Source: Mytilus californianus (lineage: Eukaryota; Mollusca; Bivalvia; Mytilida; Mytilidae). Taken from it: DNA of 64,000 bases. The position numbers and the translations under genes are program-made. The notes beneath the pieces were generated by a model. That model was not told the DNA's origin, ran no database searches, and saw nothing but the letters and a program-made list of their open reading frames with translations. Shown piece after piece: positions 47,213-60,644 of this stretch. The stretch spans positions 91,393,285 to 91,457,284 of the forward strand of contig NW_026262734.1 in NCBI RefSeq assembly GCF_021869535.1. Reading direction: 5' to 3'. Numbering within the stretch: position 1 is the stretch's first letter; each line of letters opens with the position of its first letter.

Positions 47213-47960
47213 TTTATTCCCCCGCCGTTGCGGAAGGGGCATTAAGTTTTACCCTTGTCCGTCAGTACGTCCCAAATTTGGTTTCCGTTCTCTAACTTAA
47301 GTTTGCCTCAACCAAATTTTATGAAACTTACACACAATGCTTATAACCACAAAACACAGATCAAGTTTGAATTTTGGTGGCGTCATTTCAACCGTTCTAG
47401 AGTTATGTCCCTTTACAAATGGAAAAATTGCTTAATTTTTCGTTTCCGTTCTCTTACTTTAGTTTGCCTTAACCAATTGTTATGCAACTTATACTCAATG
47501 CTTACTACCACAAAATACAGATCAAGTTTGAATTTTGGTGGTTTCACTTTTACCGTTCTAGAGTTATGCCCGTTAACAGATAGAAAAATCGCTGAATTTT
47601 TCGTTTCCGTTCTCTAACTTAAGTTAGCCTCAACAAAATGTTATGAAACTTATACACAATGCTTATTACCACAAAATACAGATCTAGTTTGGATTTTGGT
47701 GGTGTCACTTTACTCTTCTAGAGTTATGCCCCTTTACAAATGGAAAAATTGCTGAATTTTTCGTTTCCGTTCTCTAACTTAAGTTTGCTTCAACCAAATG
47801 TTATAAAACTTATAAACATACTTACTACCACAAAACTCAGATCAAGTACAAATTTTGGTAGCGTCACTTTTACCGTTTTTCAGTTATGTCCTTTTATAAC
47901 TTTTTTATGATATGCAAGCAGAGGCATCATCTGTGTCCCATGGACACATTCCCCATTTAT
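47213..47960 (+). repeat. Bivalve repeat with four ~160-bp core units
   Basis: Left end CCCCCGCCGTTGCGGAAGGG; right end near GAGGCATCATCTGTGTCCCA. Between them GTTTCCGTTCTCTAACTTAA or close variants recur at about 47280, 47443, 47604 and 47763, giving a period of about 160 bp. Units share GATCAAGTTTGAATTTTGG and a CTAGAGTTATG motif. The ends are familiar from bivalve genomes. The arrangement of single-copy arms with a ~160-bp tandem core recalls the bivalve 'pearl' type elements, but I cannot confirm homology. The open frame of 120 codons across it is a by-product of the regular repeat. Confidence 0.65.
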
Positions 47961-50454
47961 CTTCATTATAAAACATCCTTAAAATTTCTGACTTTACAGT
48001 ATGTTGTTTACAACTTGTATATCACAACACATGATAACTGTATTTTGAATTTGGCAAATATGAGGATGTCAGCTTTAGATTGTATATCTCATGCTAACCA
48101 TTTTTCTCTTTTAAAATTTCTGATCATGTCTTTTCATAAAGAAAATCTACAGATATAATTGTTTGATGAATTTACGGTATATCATCTGGCTGTGGCTAAA
48201 TATGAAAATAAATCAGATTTTATTATAAAATAAAAATGATAAAAATGTCTGTTATGACCGAGGTAAGCATTTTAGTATTAGGATATCCTTATGCTAATGT
48301 TCAAAGGAAAACACTTGTTAAGGCACTCTGAATTTCAAAAAAAAATTCACAAAGAGTGTACTAGAAGAACTCTGAATTTTATAAAGGTGCACCACATGAA
48401 CTAGAATGTTTTAAAATGGTAATGATAAATCTTTCAAACTCTATAGAAGAGTCTGATTTATCAGTCAAATGTAAATAAACTAAAACAACAAATATTTCTA
48501 TGCCTTACAATAGCTGCATGATAAATTTTTGTCAAGGTCATTTATTTACTACAATTTCAATATATTTTTTTAGTTTTATTTAGTTGTTCATGTACATGAT
48601 GTATGTCTTCTTTTGATTTTATTACTGTAAAACGATGAGGGACCAATTTGATAATTTGTGTTTATCATAATAGGCCAATTGTTTTGTTTTTTTTTGTCTA
48701 CTAGATCTGCTTGCTCTGTATTTAGTTCTGCAGGTTTTCGATGATCTAAGAACGAACAGAAAAATATGGTTTCTTAATTGAATATTTGAACTTGAGTTAA
48801 ATATGTATCTCCTAAATTTGTATTTGCTTCAAAATAATAACATTCTATTTATATATCAATATGTATTTATTGAAAAAGAATAATTATGTTGTTAAATGGG
48901 GTTAAATTGATTAGTTTGTATATTTTGTTTTTCTTTCTGTCTGCCTGATAATTTTTCTGAAAAGTTGACTTGACTCAAAACATTTAGGAAAACAAACATG
49001 ACCTTTACATCCGTTATTTGCAATGTAACCAAGTTATTTGCCATGACTACTATTGTTGAAAACTGCATTTCCAGAAATATTTATGGGTAAGGTTTTGTGA
49101 TAATTATCTAATAGTTTCAGATTAAAAACGTTCCTTGTAAATAAAACTACCTTTCTGGTAATTCTGTGAAATGTAAAAAAAAAAATCAAATTTATACATG
49201 CATCATGATAATAGTAGGCAGTTTTAAAGGGTTTTTTATTTACATTTGAGTTTCCTGTAGATTTAAACCATAAGTAATTTAACAAGTACATGTACATTAT
49301 AAATCAGATGTTTATATTAAATGTCCTTTTGGCTTTCTAAGAAGTTTTTACTGGTTAATGAAATGAATTGAAAGTAACGACTTGTGACAACTACAATAGG
49401 TGATAATTCGTACATAGAAAGAACAAAACTATTACCTAATTTTAATGATGAATGTTAAATTATTTTGATATAATCACATGATTGTATGATTTAATCACTA
49501 TGAATGACAGTTAACGAAGTATGTATGATTGTGTATTAACCGATTGTCATTAAATCATCAGATTTATGTAGTGTGAAATCACTCACCTTGTAAGTAAACA
49601 ACAAACTGTGGTTGATTTGTACCTTATTTGGTAATGAATACCTGTATTTTGGGCGTAGGAGTGAGTTGGGACCTTATAAGCTACCTAAATACACCAATAG
49701 ACAGAAGATAAAAATCAGCAGGGTAGTGATCCCCAAATCATAAAACTAGGTCATCAGTGCTATTGATTCTTAGTCCAATGGAATCCAAGGGCTGTAACCA
49801 ATTAATGCTTTCAATTTGTTTTAAAACTGATTCAACTGGATTGTGAAGTTTATGCACCTGTTTGAAGTCAAAATATATATAAGGGTTTCGGTTTTCAAAT
49901 AGCAGAGAGTGATTTAGAAGTAATAAATAAACACTTGAAAAACTACTGAACTTTAAAAAAGTAAATACTTTATGAGAAATGGGGTTGCATGGGAATGACT
50001 TACACATGTTACAGTTACTCAATTAATATATCTAATACCATGGCAAATATCTTTTTTTAAATTATCTACTGGAATCAAAAAATTCAAATTAGCATTGGGA
50101 CTCCGACTGTCTTTATCCTGAATGATGTTGAAGGTCATGTTGTGATTAAAAGGTGTAGAACACACAAAAAACACTGTTTCATGACTTTGTTTTTTTTTCT
50201 TTAATTTCAAATTTGAGGAACATTTGTTATGGAAAACTACACCACAGAAGTTTAGTATATGGACTTCTGAACATATTTATCCTTTCCCATTTTTATAATA
50301 AAAAAAGAGGATTTTAGTTACTTCATGTTATTTTTTATATAAATGCTAATCTTCAACAATGACATAATTCCTATGCATGTTACACTATTACAAACAATTG
50401 CATTTTAAACATTTGAATAGTCTGTCAGATTTTAAGAATAACAATGCAGGTCAA
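47961..50454. other. AT-rich stretch before the second array
   Basis: CCATGACTACTATTGTTGAA and the next ten bases (49042-49071) match the segment behind the retroelement tail in each 2.8-kb unit (for example 52754-52783). Minus-strand frames at 49738-50022 and 50019-50210 are open and overlap in different frames, and the plus strand has GYPYANVQ near 48290; none shows a domain I know. Confidence 0.4.
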
Positions 50455-50644
50455 ATTATATTTGAGACATAGTAGAAACAATTTTCGTGAATTTTTTTAT
50501 GGGTAATAACAATCATTAACAACACAAAATTGTTGAAATGTCTTACAAAGACATTATTTCAACTCTTATATAAAGATTGAATACACACTTTATCAAACTC
50601 TTGATCATGATCTCACCTGTTAAACAAATCCAGAGAAAACCAGC

Positions 50645-50665
50645 TCTTTATATATATATATATCT
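50645..50665. repeat. TA microsatellite within each 2.8-kb unit
   Basis: A run of about seven TA in CTCTTTATATATATATATAT; the equivalent run recurs near 53527, 56379, 59182 and 61985 with little change in length. Confidence 0.8.
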
Positions 50666-51631
50666 TTTTTCTGTACCAGGATTCCATGTAAAGTTTATAT
50701 GGATAACCTTGTTTTCTACCTTTTATATCTTTGTGACAAACTTATCATAAATGACAATACTTTAATGCAAGGTTTTGTTTGATCAGATGACTGAATATCA
50801 ATTGAAATGAAAATATCTTGTAAATTTATTCAATAATATACATGTATGTACATGCACAACATAATCCATCATTGCCCCACAAAAGTATGTGCAGTTGAAT
50901 ATATATATGCAAACAGCAATTACTGGAATTTATGACATTTTGCAGCAATAAAGATACAGAGCCAGTTAAAAAGGCTGAACATTACTTTGATACTTCAACC
51001 ATCCCTTTCTCCTTACAAGTTATCTAAATGCAATTATTATCAGTCATGTTGTTTAAATTGTCTTTAGTTTCAATGGAGTATTGAATTGATCTTTTTGAAG
51101 AACATAACAATACATGTATGTTTTTGTTTAAAAAAAAGCATTGTAATTAAACCAGTTACATAATTAAACCAATACAATCTTAATTGTGGTTTACCATAAA
51201 CAAACAATGAAAGAATGATAATTACAAGATGTCAGACATTTGCATTTATCTAGCCTAGTAGATTAAGAACTGCTTTGTCAACAGTGCAGGTGTCGTAGGT
51301 TTGATCTTCAGTGGATTAAAATGATCTTGGTATTGGTATAGATCTGCTTCCAATGTACTTTTTCATGAATATTTCAGCTAGAAAGTCTTTGATCAAATTC
51401 TAGATAATGTTAAATACTGGCTTAAAACAAGTAAGTTGACAAAGAATTCCAATGAAAGATATTGTTATTTATACACCTCAATACCAAAATTATCGTCTAA
51501 TATTTCAAATGAACATAGATGAAATGTTTCATGGACATATTTAAATAACTTAAAGGTCAGATTATTTGATATGAATTTATTTTATAAATTTGAGAAAATT
51601 GAAACAGAACAAAATATTCTGGTTACTAATA

Positions 51632-52185
51632 GACAATGACCACTCTCCCTTCCTCGATCTTGATATCTATATCATTAACGGGAATCTTAATACAAATATT
51701 TAGGATAAAATGATGATTTTTCATTTCCTATCGTTAATTATCCATTTTTAGATGGTGACGTTCCCTTGTCACCATCTTATGGTGTTTATATATCTCAACT
51801 TGTACGATTCGCTCGTGTATGTAACAACGTTTTAGATTTTAGCGAGAGAAATTTATGTATTACTGAAAAATTATTACACCAGGGTTTTCGATATCATAAA
51901 CTAGTCAAAACATTTACTAAATTTTATCATCGGTACAAGGACATCATTCGTAAATATAACTCAACATGCAGACATCTTGTACGTTCGGGTATTTCACATC
52001 CAATCTTTTATGGTAATATTCTTTACAAAGCACAAAAATGTCAGTATTCACCTCTAAAGCTAACAAAACCTTTAAACAGACTTATTAAGAAGGGATATAG
52101 TTACGATACTGTTGTCAGGTCATTAAAGATTGCATATTTTGGCTTTAATATTGATTCACTTATAGGGTCTTTGCATCGGAATTAA
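51632..52185 (+). pseudogene. Unit 1 reverse-transcriptase C-terminal segment
   Basis: Begins with PFLDLDIYIINGNLNT, then a TAG and a one-base loss where intact copies read KIYDKRDDF. After the shift the frame runs unbroken: SPSYGVYISQLVRFARVC, then TEKLLHQGFRYHKL, FTKFYHRY, GISHPIFYGNILY and a natural-looking end at SLHRN. These blocks match the C-terminal part of an RT family widespread in marine invertebrates (FLDL, YDKRDDF, IVNFPFL, YGVYISQLIRF). The layout is reminiscent of Penelope-like RTs, which is inference. Fingers, palm and YxDD are absent, so it is a 5'-truncated, dead copy. Confidence 0.75.
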
Positions 52186-52760
52186 ACACATTTATTCTAA
52201 AACCAGTTGTTGGCATGACACGGGTTATGTTCTTCTCATATATTTTATGACGGTATAATACTAAACCCCTAACAGGAGGGATTGTGCCTGATATTCATAT
52301 GATGAAGACATAATCTTTCAATCAGTTTAATTGAGTTCTGGAGCTGGCATGTCAGTAACTGCTAGTAGTCTGTTGTTATTTATGTATTATTGTCATTTTG
52401 TTTATTTTCTTTTGTTTCCTATTCTGACATCGGACTCGGACTTCTCATATACTGAGTTTTACTGTGCGTACTGTTGTGCATTTGTTTTTACTACATTGGC
52501 TAGAGGTATAGGGGGAGGGTTGAGATCTCCAAAAACATTTTAAACCCCACCGCATTTTTGCGCCTGTCCCAAGTCAGGAGACTCTGGCCTTTGTTAGTCT
52601 TGTATCATTTTTAATTTTAGTTTCCTGTGTATAATTTGGAGTTTAGTATGACGTCCATTATCACTGAACTAGTATACATATTTGTTTAGGGGCCAGCTGA
52701 AGGACGCCTCCGGGTGCGGGAGTTTCTCGCTGCATTGAAGACCCATTGGTGGCCATGACT
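52186..52760 (+). repeat. Retroelement 3' tail (unit 1; recurs in units 2-5)
   Basis: The non-coding tail begins after the RT stop and includes CCAGTTGTTGGCATGACACG, GGAGCTGGCATGTCAGTAAC, GCGCCTGTCCCAAGTCAGGA and GCCAGCTGAAGGACGCCTCC, ending in AAGACCCATTGGTGGCC. Equivalent tails start at about 55041, 57841, 60645 and 63530. I remember this tail from many mussel transcripts and genome contigs, usually followed by the GTTGTCTCTTTGACACATTC end block, which is missing here. The open frame over SVTASSLLLF in it is not thought to be a gene. Confidence 0.7.
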
Positions 52761-54513
52761 ACTATTGTTGAAAACTGCATTTAGTGTCTGTACATTTATA
52801 TGTAATATACAATTGTATTCCCCCTTATGTAAAAGGTCCTTTTTGAATTTTGATATTTTACCCCGCTTCTAAAAACTATCTTTTCCTGGTCAAATATATC
52901 ATTTATCAATTAATAAGAGATGACCATTTCAGACTGACACAGTCATAGAGAATTTTATCTATCCTAAAAGTTTTTATTATTTTTACATTCGACCCCAATG
53001 TCAATATTTATTGCATACATATATTTCGGGAAGATAAAACTATCTGCTAAAATAAATCCACAAGTCTATTTAATAAACTAAACATTTTGATGATCTGATT
53101 TAAAGGGAGGGTGTGTGATAGAGAAATATTTACCTATGAAAAAATGCAAGTATATAGGTGTTAGAAAGAATGCTGACCTCATCATTTTATCAGAATATTT
53201 ATTTCATTTCTGGATTTAAATTTTCTTTAAAAGTTGAAAAAACTTATTTAATGTTTTGAATGAACATGCAATGTATGTACAAGTATAAAATATACATGAT
53301 ATATACAAAGATAAATCATTGTGTGCTTATGTTTCATTATATTTGAGACATAGTAGAAACAATTTTTGTGAATTTTTTTATGGGTAATAACAATCATTAA
53401 CAACACAAAATTGTTGAAATGTCTTACAAAGACATTATTTCAACTCTTATATAAAGATTGAATACACACTTTATCAAACTCTTGATCATGATCTCACCTG
53501 TTAAACAAATCCAGAGAAAACCAGCTCTTTATATATATATATATCTTTTTTCTGTACCAGGATTCCATGTAAAGTTTATATGGATAACCTTGTTTTCTAC
53601 CTTTTATATCTTTGTGACAAACTTATCATAAATGACAATACTTTAATGCAAGGTTTTGTTTGATCAGATGACTGAATATCAATTGAAATGAAAATATCTT
53701 GTAAATTTATTCAATAATATACATGTATGTACATGCACAACATAATCCATCATTGCCCCACAAAAGTATGTGCAGTTGAATATATATATGCAAACAGCAA
53801 TTACTGGAATTTATGACATTTTGCAGCAACAAAGATACAGAGCCAGTTAAAAAGGCTGAAAATTACTTTGATACTTCAACCATCCCTTTCTCCTTACAAG
53901 TTATCTAAATGCAATTATTATCAGTCATGTTGTTTAAATTGTCTTCAGTTTCAATGGAGTATTGAATTGATCTTTTTGAAGAACATAACAATACATGTAT
54001 GTTTTTGTTTAAAAAAAAAGCATTGTAATTAAACCAGTTACTTAATTAAACCAATACAATCTTAATTGTGGTTTACCATAAACAAACAATGAAAGAATGA
54101 TAATTACAAGATGTCAGACATTTGCATTGATCTAGCCTAGTAGATTAAGAACTGCTTTGTCAACAGTGCAGGTGTCGTAGGTTTGATCTTCAGTGGATTA
54201 AAATGATCTTGGTATTGGTATAGATCTGCTTCCAATGTACCTTTTCATGAATATTTCAGCTAGAAAGTCTTTGATCAAATTCTAGATAATGTTAAATACT
54301 GGCTTAAAACAAGTAAGTTGACAAAGAATTCCAATGAAAGATATTGTTATTTATACACCTCAATACCAAAATTATCGTCTAATATTTCAAATGAACATAG
54401 ATGAAATGTTTCATGGACATATTTAAATAACTTAAAGGTCAGATTATTTGATATGAATTTATTTTATAAATTTGAGAAAATTGAAACAGAACAAAATATT
54501 CTGGTAACTAATA

Positions 54514-55040
54514 GACAATGACCACTGTCCCTTCCTCGATCTTGATATCTATATCATTAACGGGAAGCTTAATACAAAAATTTAGGATAAAATGATGATT
54601 TTTCATTTCCTATCGTTAATTATCCATTTTTAGATGGTGTTTATATATCTCAACTTGTACGATTCGCTCGTGTATGTAACAACGTTTTAGATTTTAGCGA
54701 GATAAATTTATGTATTACTGAAAAATAATTACACCAGGGTTTTCGATATCATAAACTAGTCAAAACAGTTACTACATTTTATCATCGGTACAAGGACATC
54801 ATTCGTAAATATAACTCAACATGCAGACATCTTGTACGTTTGGGTATTTCACATCCAATCTTTTATGGTAATATTCTTTACAAAGCACAAAAATGTCAGT
54901 ATTCACCTCTAAAGCTAACAAAACCTTTAAACAGACTTATTAAGAAGGGATATAGTTACGATACTGTTGTCAGGTCATTAAAGATTGCATATTTTGGCTT
55001 TAATATTGATTCACTTATAGGGTCTTTGCATCGGAATTAA
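54514..55040 (+). pseudogene. Unit 2 reverse-transcriptase C-terminal segment
   Basis: Shares the TAG and one-base loss of unit 1. It has also lost 27 bp between two ATGGTG copies (unit 1 near 51752 and 51779), leaving a single ATGGTG, and has a further TAA where others read KLLHQG. Units 1 and 2 are therefore sisters. Confidence 0.75.
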
Positions 55041-57364
55041 ACACATTTATTCTAAAACCTGTTGTTGGCATGACACGGGTTATGTTCTTCTCATATATTT
55101 TATGACGGTATAATACTAAACCCCTAACAGGAGGGATTGTGCCTGATATTCATATGATGAAGACATAATCTTTCAATCAGTTTAATTTAGTTCTGGAGCT
55201 GGCATGTCAGTAACTGCTAGTAGTCTGTTGTTATTTATGTATTATTGTCATTTTGTTTATTTTCTTTTGTTTCCTATTCTGACATCGGACTCGGACCTCA
55301 CATATACTGAGTTTTACTGTGCGTACTGTTGTGCGTTTGTTTTTACTACATTGGCTAGAGGTATAGGGGGAGGGTTGAGATCTCAAAAAACATGTTTAAA
55401 ACCGCCGCATTTTTGAGTCTGTCCCAAGTCAGGAGCCTCTGGCCTTTGTTAGTCTTGTATCATTTTTAATTTTAGTTTCCTGTGAATAATTTGGAGTTTA
55501 GTATGACGTCCATTATCACTGAACTAGTATACATATTTGTTTAGGGGCCAGCTGAAGGACGCCTCCGGTAGCGGGAGTTTCTCACTGCATTGAAGACCCA
55601 TTGGTGGCCATGACTACTATTGTTGAAAACTGCATTTAGTGTCTGTACATGTACATGTAATATACAATTGTATTCCCCCTTATGTGAAAGGTCCTTTTTG
55701 AATTTTGATATTTTACCCCCGCTTCTAAAAACTATCTCTCCCTGGTCAAACATATCATTTATCAATTAATAAGAGATGACCATTTCAGACTGACACAGTC
55801 ATAGAGAATTTTATCTATCCTAAAAGTTTTTATTATTTTTACATTCGACCCCAATGTCAATATTTATTGCATACATATATTTCGGGAAGATAAAACTATC
55901 TGCTAAAATAAATCCACAAGTCTATTTAATAAACTAAACATTTTGATGATTTGATTTAAAGGGAAGGTTTGTGATAGAGAAATATTTACCTATGAAAAAA
56001 TGCAAGTATATAGGTGTTAGAAAGAATGCTGACCTCATCATTTTATCAGAATATTTATTTCATTTCTGGATTTAAATTTTCTTTAAAAGTTGAAAAAACT
56101 TATTTAATGTTTTGAATGAACATGCAATGTATGTAGAAGTATAAAATATACATGATATATACAAAGACATTGTGTGCTTATGTTTCATTATATTTGAGAC
56201 ATAGTAGAAACAATTTTTGTGAATTTTTTTATGGGTAATAACAATCATTAACAACACAAAATTGTTGAAATGTCTTACAAAGACATTATTTCAACTCTTA
56301 TATAAAGATTGAATACACACTTTATCAAACTCTTGATCATGATCTCACCTGTTAAACAAATCCAGAGAAAACCAGCTCTTTATATATATATATATCTTTT
56401 TTCTGTACCAGGATTCCATGTAAAGTTTATATGGATAACCTTGTTTTCTACCTTTTATATCTTTGTGACAAACTTATCATAAATGACAATACTTTTATGC
56501 AAGGTTTTGTTTGATCAGATGACTGAATATCAATTGAAATGAAAATATCTTGTAAATTTATTCAAATATATGCATGTATGTACATGCACAACATAATCCA
56601 TCATCGCCCCACAAAAGTATGTGCAGTTGAATATGTATATTCAAACAGCAATTACTGGAATTTATGACATTTTGCAGCAACAAAGATACAGAGCCAGTTA
56701 AAAAGTGTGAAAATTAGTTTGAAACTTCAACCATCCCTTTCTCCTTACAAGTTATCTAAATGCAATTATTATCGGTCATGTTGTTTAAATTGTCTTCAGT
56801 TTCAATGGAGTATTGAATTGATCTTTTTGAAGAACATACCAATACATGTATGTTTTTGTTTTAAAAAAAAGCATTGTAATTAAACCAGTTACATAATTAA
56901 ACCAATAAAATCTTAATTGTGGTTTACCATAAACAAACAATGAAAGAATGATAATTACAAGATGTCAGACATTTGCATTGATCTAGCCTAATAGATTAAG
57001 AACTGCTTTGTCAACAGTGCAGGTGTCGTAGGTTTGATCTTCAGTGGATTAAAATGATCTTGGTATTGGTATAGATCTGCTTCCAATGTACCTTTTCATG
57101 AATATTTCAGCTAGAAAGTCTTTGATCAAATTCTAGATAATGTTAAATACTGGCTTAAAACAAGTAAGTTGACAAAGAATTCCAATGAAAGATATTGTTA
57201 TTTATACACCTCAATACCAAAATTATCGTCTAATATTTCAAATGAACATAGATGAAATGTTTCATGGACATATTTAAATAACTTAAAGGTCAGATTATTT
57301 GATATGAATTTATTTTATAAATTTGAGAAAATTGAAACAGAACAAAATATTCTGGTTACTAATA

Positions 57365-57840
57365 GACAATGACCACTGTCCCTTCCTCGATCTTGATATC
57401 TATATCATTAACGGGAAGCTTAATACAAAAATTTATGATAAAAGAGATGATTTTTCATTTCCTATCGTTAATTATCCATTTTTAGATGGTGACGTTCCCT
57501 TGTCAATTTATGTATTACTGAAAAATTATTACACCAGGGTTTTCGATATCATAAACTAGTCAAAACATTTACTAAATTTTATCATCGGTACAAGGACATC
57601 ATTCGTAAATATAACTCAACATGCAGACATCTTGTACGTTCGGGTATTTCACATCCAATCTTTTATGGTAATATTCTTTACAAAGCACAAAAATGTCAGT
57701 ATTCACCTCTAAAGCTAACAAAACCTTTAAACAGACTTATTAAGAAGGGATATAGTTACGATACTGTTGTCAGGTCATTAAAGATTGCATATTTTGGCTT
57801 TAATATTGATTCACTTATAGGGTCTTTGCATCGGAATTAA
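57365..57840 (+). pseudogene. Unit 3 reverse-transcriptase C-terminal segment
   Basis: The KIYDKRDDFSFPIVNYPFL block is intact here, but about 79 bp is deleted right after GDVPLS, removing YGVYISQL and shifting the frame to a stop near 57557. The rest of the C-terminus is preserved in another frame. Confidence 0.75.
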
Positions 57841-60168
57841 ACACATTTATTCTAAAACCAGTTGTTGGCATGACACGGGTTATGTTCTTCTCATATATTT
57901 TATGACGGTATAATACTAAACCCCTAACAGGAGGGATTGTGCCTGATATTCATATGATGAAGACATAATCTTTCAATCAGTTTAATTGAGTTCTGGAGCT
58001 GGCATGTCAGTAACTGCTAGTAGTCTGTTGTTATTTATGTATTATTGTCATTTTGTTTATTTTCTTTTGTTTCCTATTCTGACATCGGACTCGGACTTCT
58101 CATATACTGAGTTTTACTGTGCGTACTGTTGTGCATTTGTTTTTACTACATTGGCTAGAGGTATAGGGGGAGGGTTGAGATCTCAAAAAACATTTTAAAC
58201 CCCACCGCATTTTTGCGCCTGTCCCAAGTCAGGAGACTCTGGCCTTTGTTAGTCTTGTATCATTTTTAATTTTAGTTTCCTGTGTATAATTTGGAGTTTA
58301 GTATGACGTCCATTATCACTGAACTAGTATACATATTTGTTTAGGGGCCAGCTGAAGGACGCCTCCGGGTGCGGGAGTTTCTCGCTGCATTGAAGACCCA
58401 TTGGTGGCCATGACTACTATTGTTGAAAACTGCATTTAGTGTCTGTACATTTACATGTAATATACAATTGTATTCTCCCTTATGTAAAAGGTCCTTTTTG
58501 AATTTTGATATTTTACCCCGCTTCTAAAAACTATCTTTTCCTGGTCAAATATATCATTTATCAATTAATAAGAGATGACCATTTCAGACTGACACAGTCA
58601 TAGAGAATTTTATCTATCCTAAAAGTTTTTATTATTTTTACATTCGACCCCAATGTCAATATTTATTGCATACATATATTTCGGGAAGATAAAACTATCT
58701 GCTAAAATAAATCCACAAGTCTATTTAATAAACTAAACATTTTGATGATCTGATTTAAAGGGAGGGTTTGTGATAGAGAAATATTTACCTATGAAAAAAT
58801 GCAAGTATATAGGTGTTAGAAAGAATGCTGACCTCATCATTTTATCAGAATATTTATTTCATTTCTGGATTTAAATTTTCTTTAAAAGTTGAAAAAACTT
58901 ATTTAATGTTTTGAATGAACATGCAATGTATGTAGAAGTATAAAATATACATGATATATACAAAGATAAATCATTGTGTGCTTATGTTTCATTATATTTG
59001 AGACATAGTAGAAACAATTTGTGTGAATTTTTTTATGGGTAATAACAATCATTAACAACACAAAATTGTTGAAATGTCTTACAAAGACATTATTTCAACT
59101 CTTATATAAAGATTGAATACACACTTTATCAAACTCTTGATCATGATCTCACCTGTTAAACAAATCCAGAGAAAACCAGCTCTTTATATATATATATATC
59201 TTTTTTCTGTGCCAGGATTCCATGTAAAGTTTATATGGATAACCTTGTTTTCTACCTTTTATATCTTTGTGACAAACTTATCATAAATGACAATACTTTT
59301 ATGCAAGGTTTTGTTTGATCAGATGACTGAATATCAATTGAAATGAAAATATCTTGTAAATTTATTCAAATATATGCATGTATGTACATGCACAACATAA
59401 TCCATCATCGCCCCACAAAAGTATGTGCAGTTGAATATATATATGCAAACAGCAATTACTGGAATTTATGACATTTTGCAGCAACAAAGATACAGAGCCA
59501 GTTAAAAAGTGTGAAAATTAGTTTGAAACTTCAACCATCCCTTTCTCCTTACAAGTTATCTAAATGCAATTATTATCGGTCATGTTGTTTAAATTGTCTT
59601 CAGTTTCAATGGAGTATTGAATTGATCTTTTTGAAGAACATACCAATACATGTATGTTTTTGTTTTAAAAAAAAGCATTGTAATTAAACCAGTTACATAA
59701 TTAAACCAATACAATCTTAATTGTGGTTTACCATAAACAAACAATGAAAGAATGATAATTACAAGATGTCAGACATTTGCATTGATCTAGCCTAATAGAT
59801 TAAGAACTGCTTTGTCAACAGTGCAGGTGTCGTAGGTTTGATCTTCAGTGGATTAAAATGATCTTGGTATTGGTATAGATCTGCTTCCAATGTACCTTTT
59901 CATGAATATTTCAGCTAGAAAGTCTTTGATCAAATTCTAGATAATGTTAAATACTGGCTTAAAACAAGTAAGTTGACAAAGAATTCCAATGAAAGATATT
60001 GTTATTTATACACCTCAATACCAAAATTATCGTCTAATATTTCAAATGAACATAGATGAAATGTTTCATGGACATATTCAAATAACTTAAAGGTCAGATT
60101 ATTTGATATGAATTTATTTTATAAATTTGAGAAAATTGAAACAGAACAAAATATTCTGGTTACTAATA

Positions 60169-60644
60169 GACAATGACCACTGTCCCTTCCTCGATCTTGA
60201 TATCTATATCATTAACGGGAAGCTTAATACAAAAATTTATGATAAAAGAGATGATTTTTCATTTCCTATCGTTAATTATCCATTTTTAGATGGTGACGTT
60301 CCCTTGTCAATTTATGTATTACTGAAAAATTATTACACCAGGGTTTTCGATATCATTAACTAGTCAAAACATTTACTAAATTTTATCATCGGTACAAGGA
60401 CATCATTCGTAAATATAACTCAACATGCAGACATCTTGTACGTTCGGGTATTTCACATCCAATCTTTCATGGTAATATTCTTTACAAAGCACAAACATTT
60501 CAGTATTCACCTCTAAAGCTAACAAAACCTTTAAACAGACTTATTAAGAAGGGATATAGTCACGATACTGTTGTCAGGTCATTAAAGATTGCATATTTTG
60601 GCTTTAATATTGATTCACTTATAGGGTCTTTGCATCGGAATTAA
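60169..60644 (+). pseudogene. Unit 4 reverse-transcriptase C-terminal segment
   Basis: Carries the identical ~79-bp deletion of unit 3 plus private changes (ATTTCATGG for CTTTTATGG; ACATTTCAG for AAATGTCAG). Units 3 and 4 descend from one deleted ancestor. Confidence 0.75.

Noticed and set aside
47255-47617. 120-codon frame
   Set aside because: Produced by the ~160-bp tandem repeat reading through two units; the protein repeats itself along with the DNA.
49738-50210. Two overlapping minus-strand frames as a gene
   Set aside because: Different frames, no motif, and no convincing splice sites; left as unassigned.
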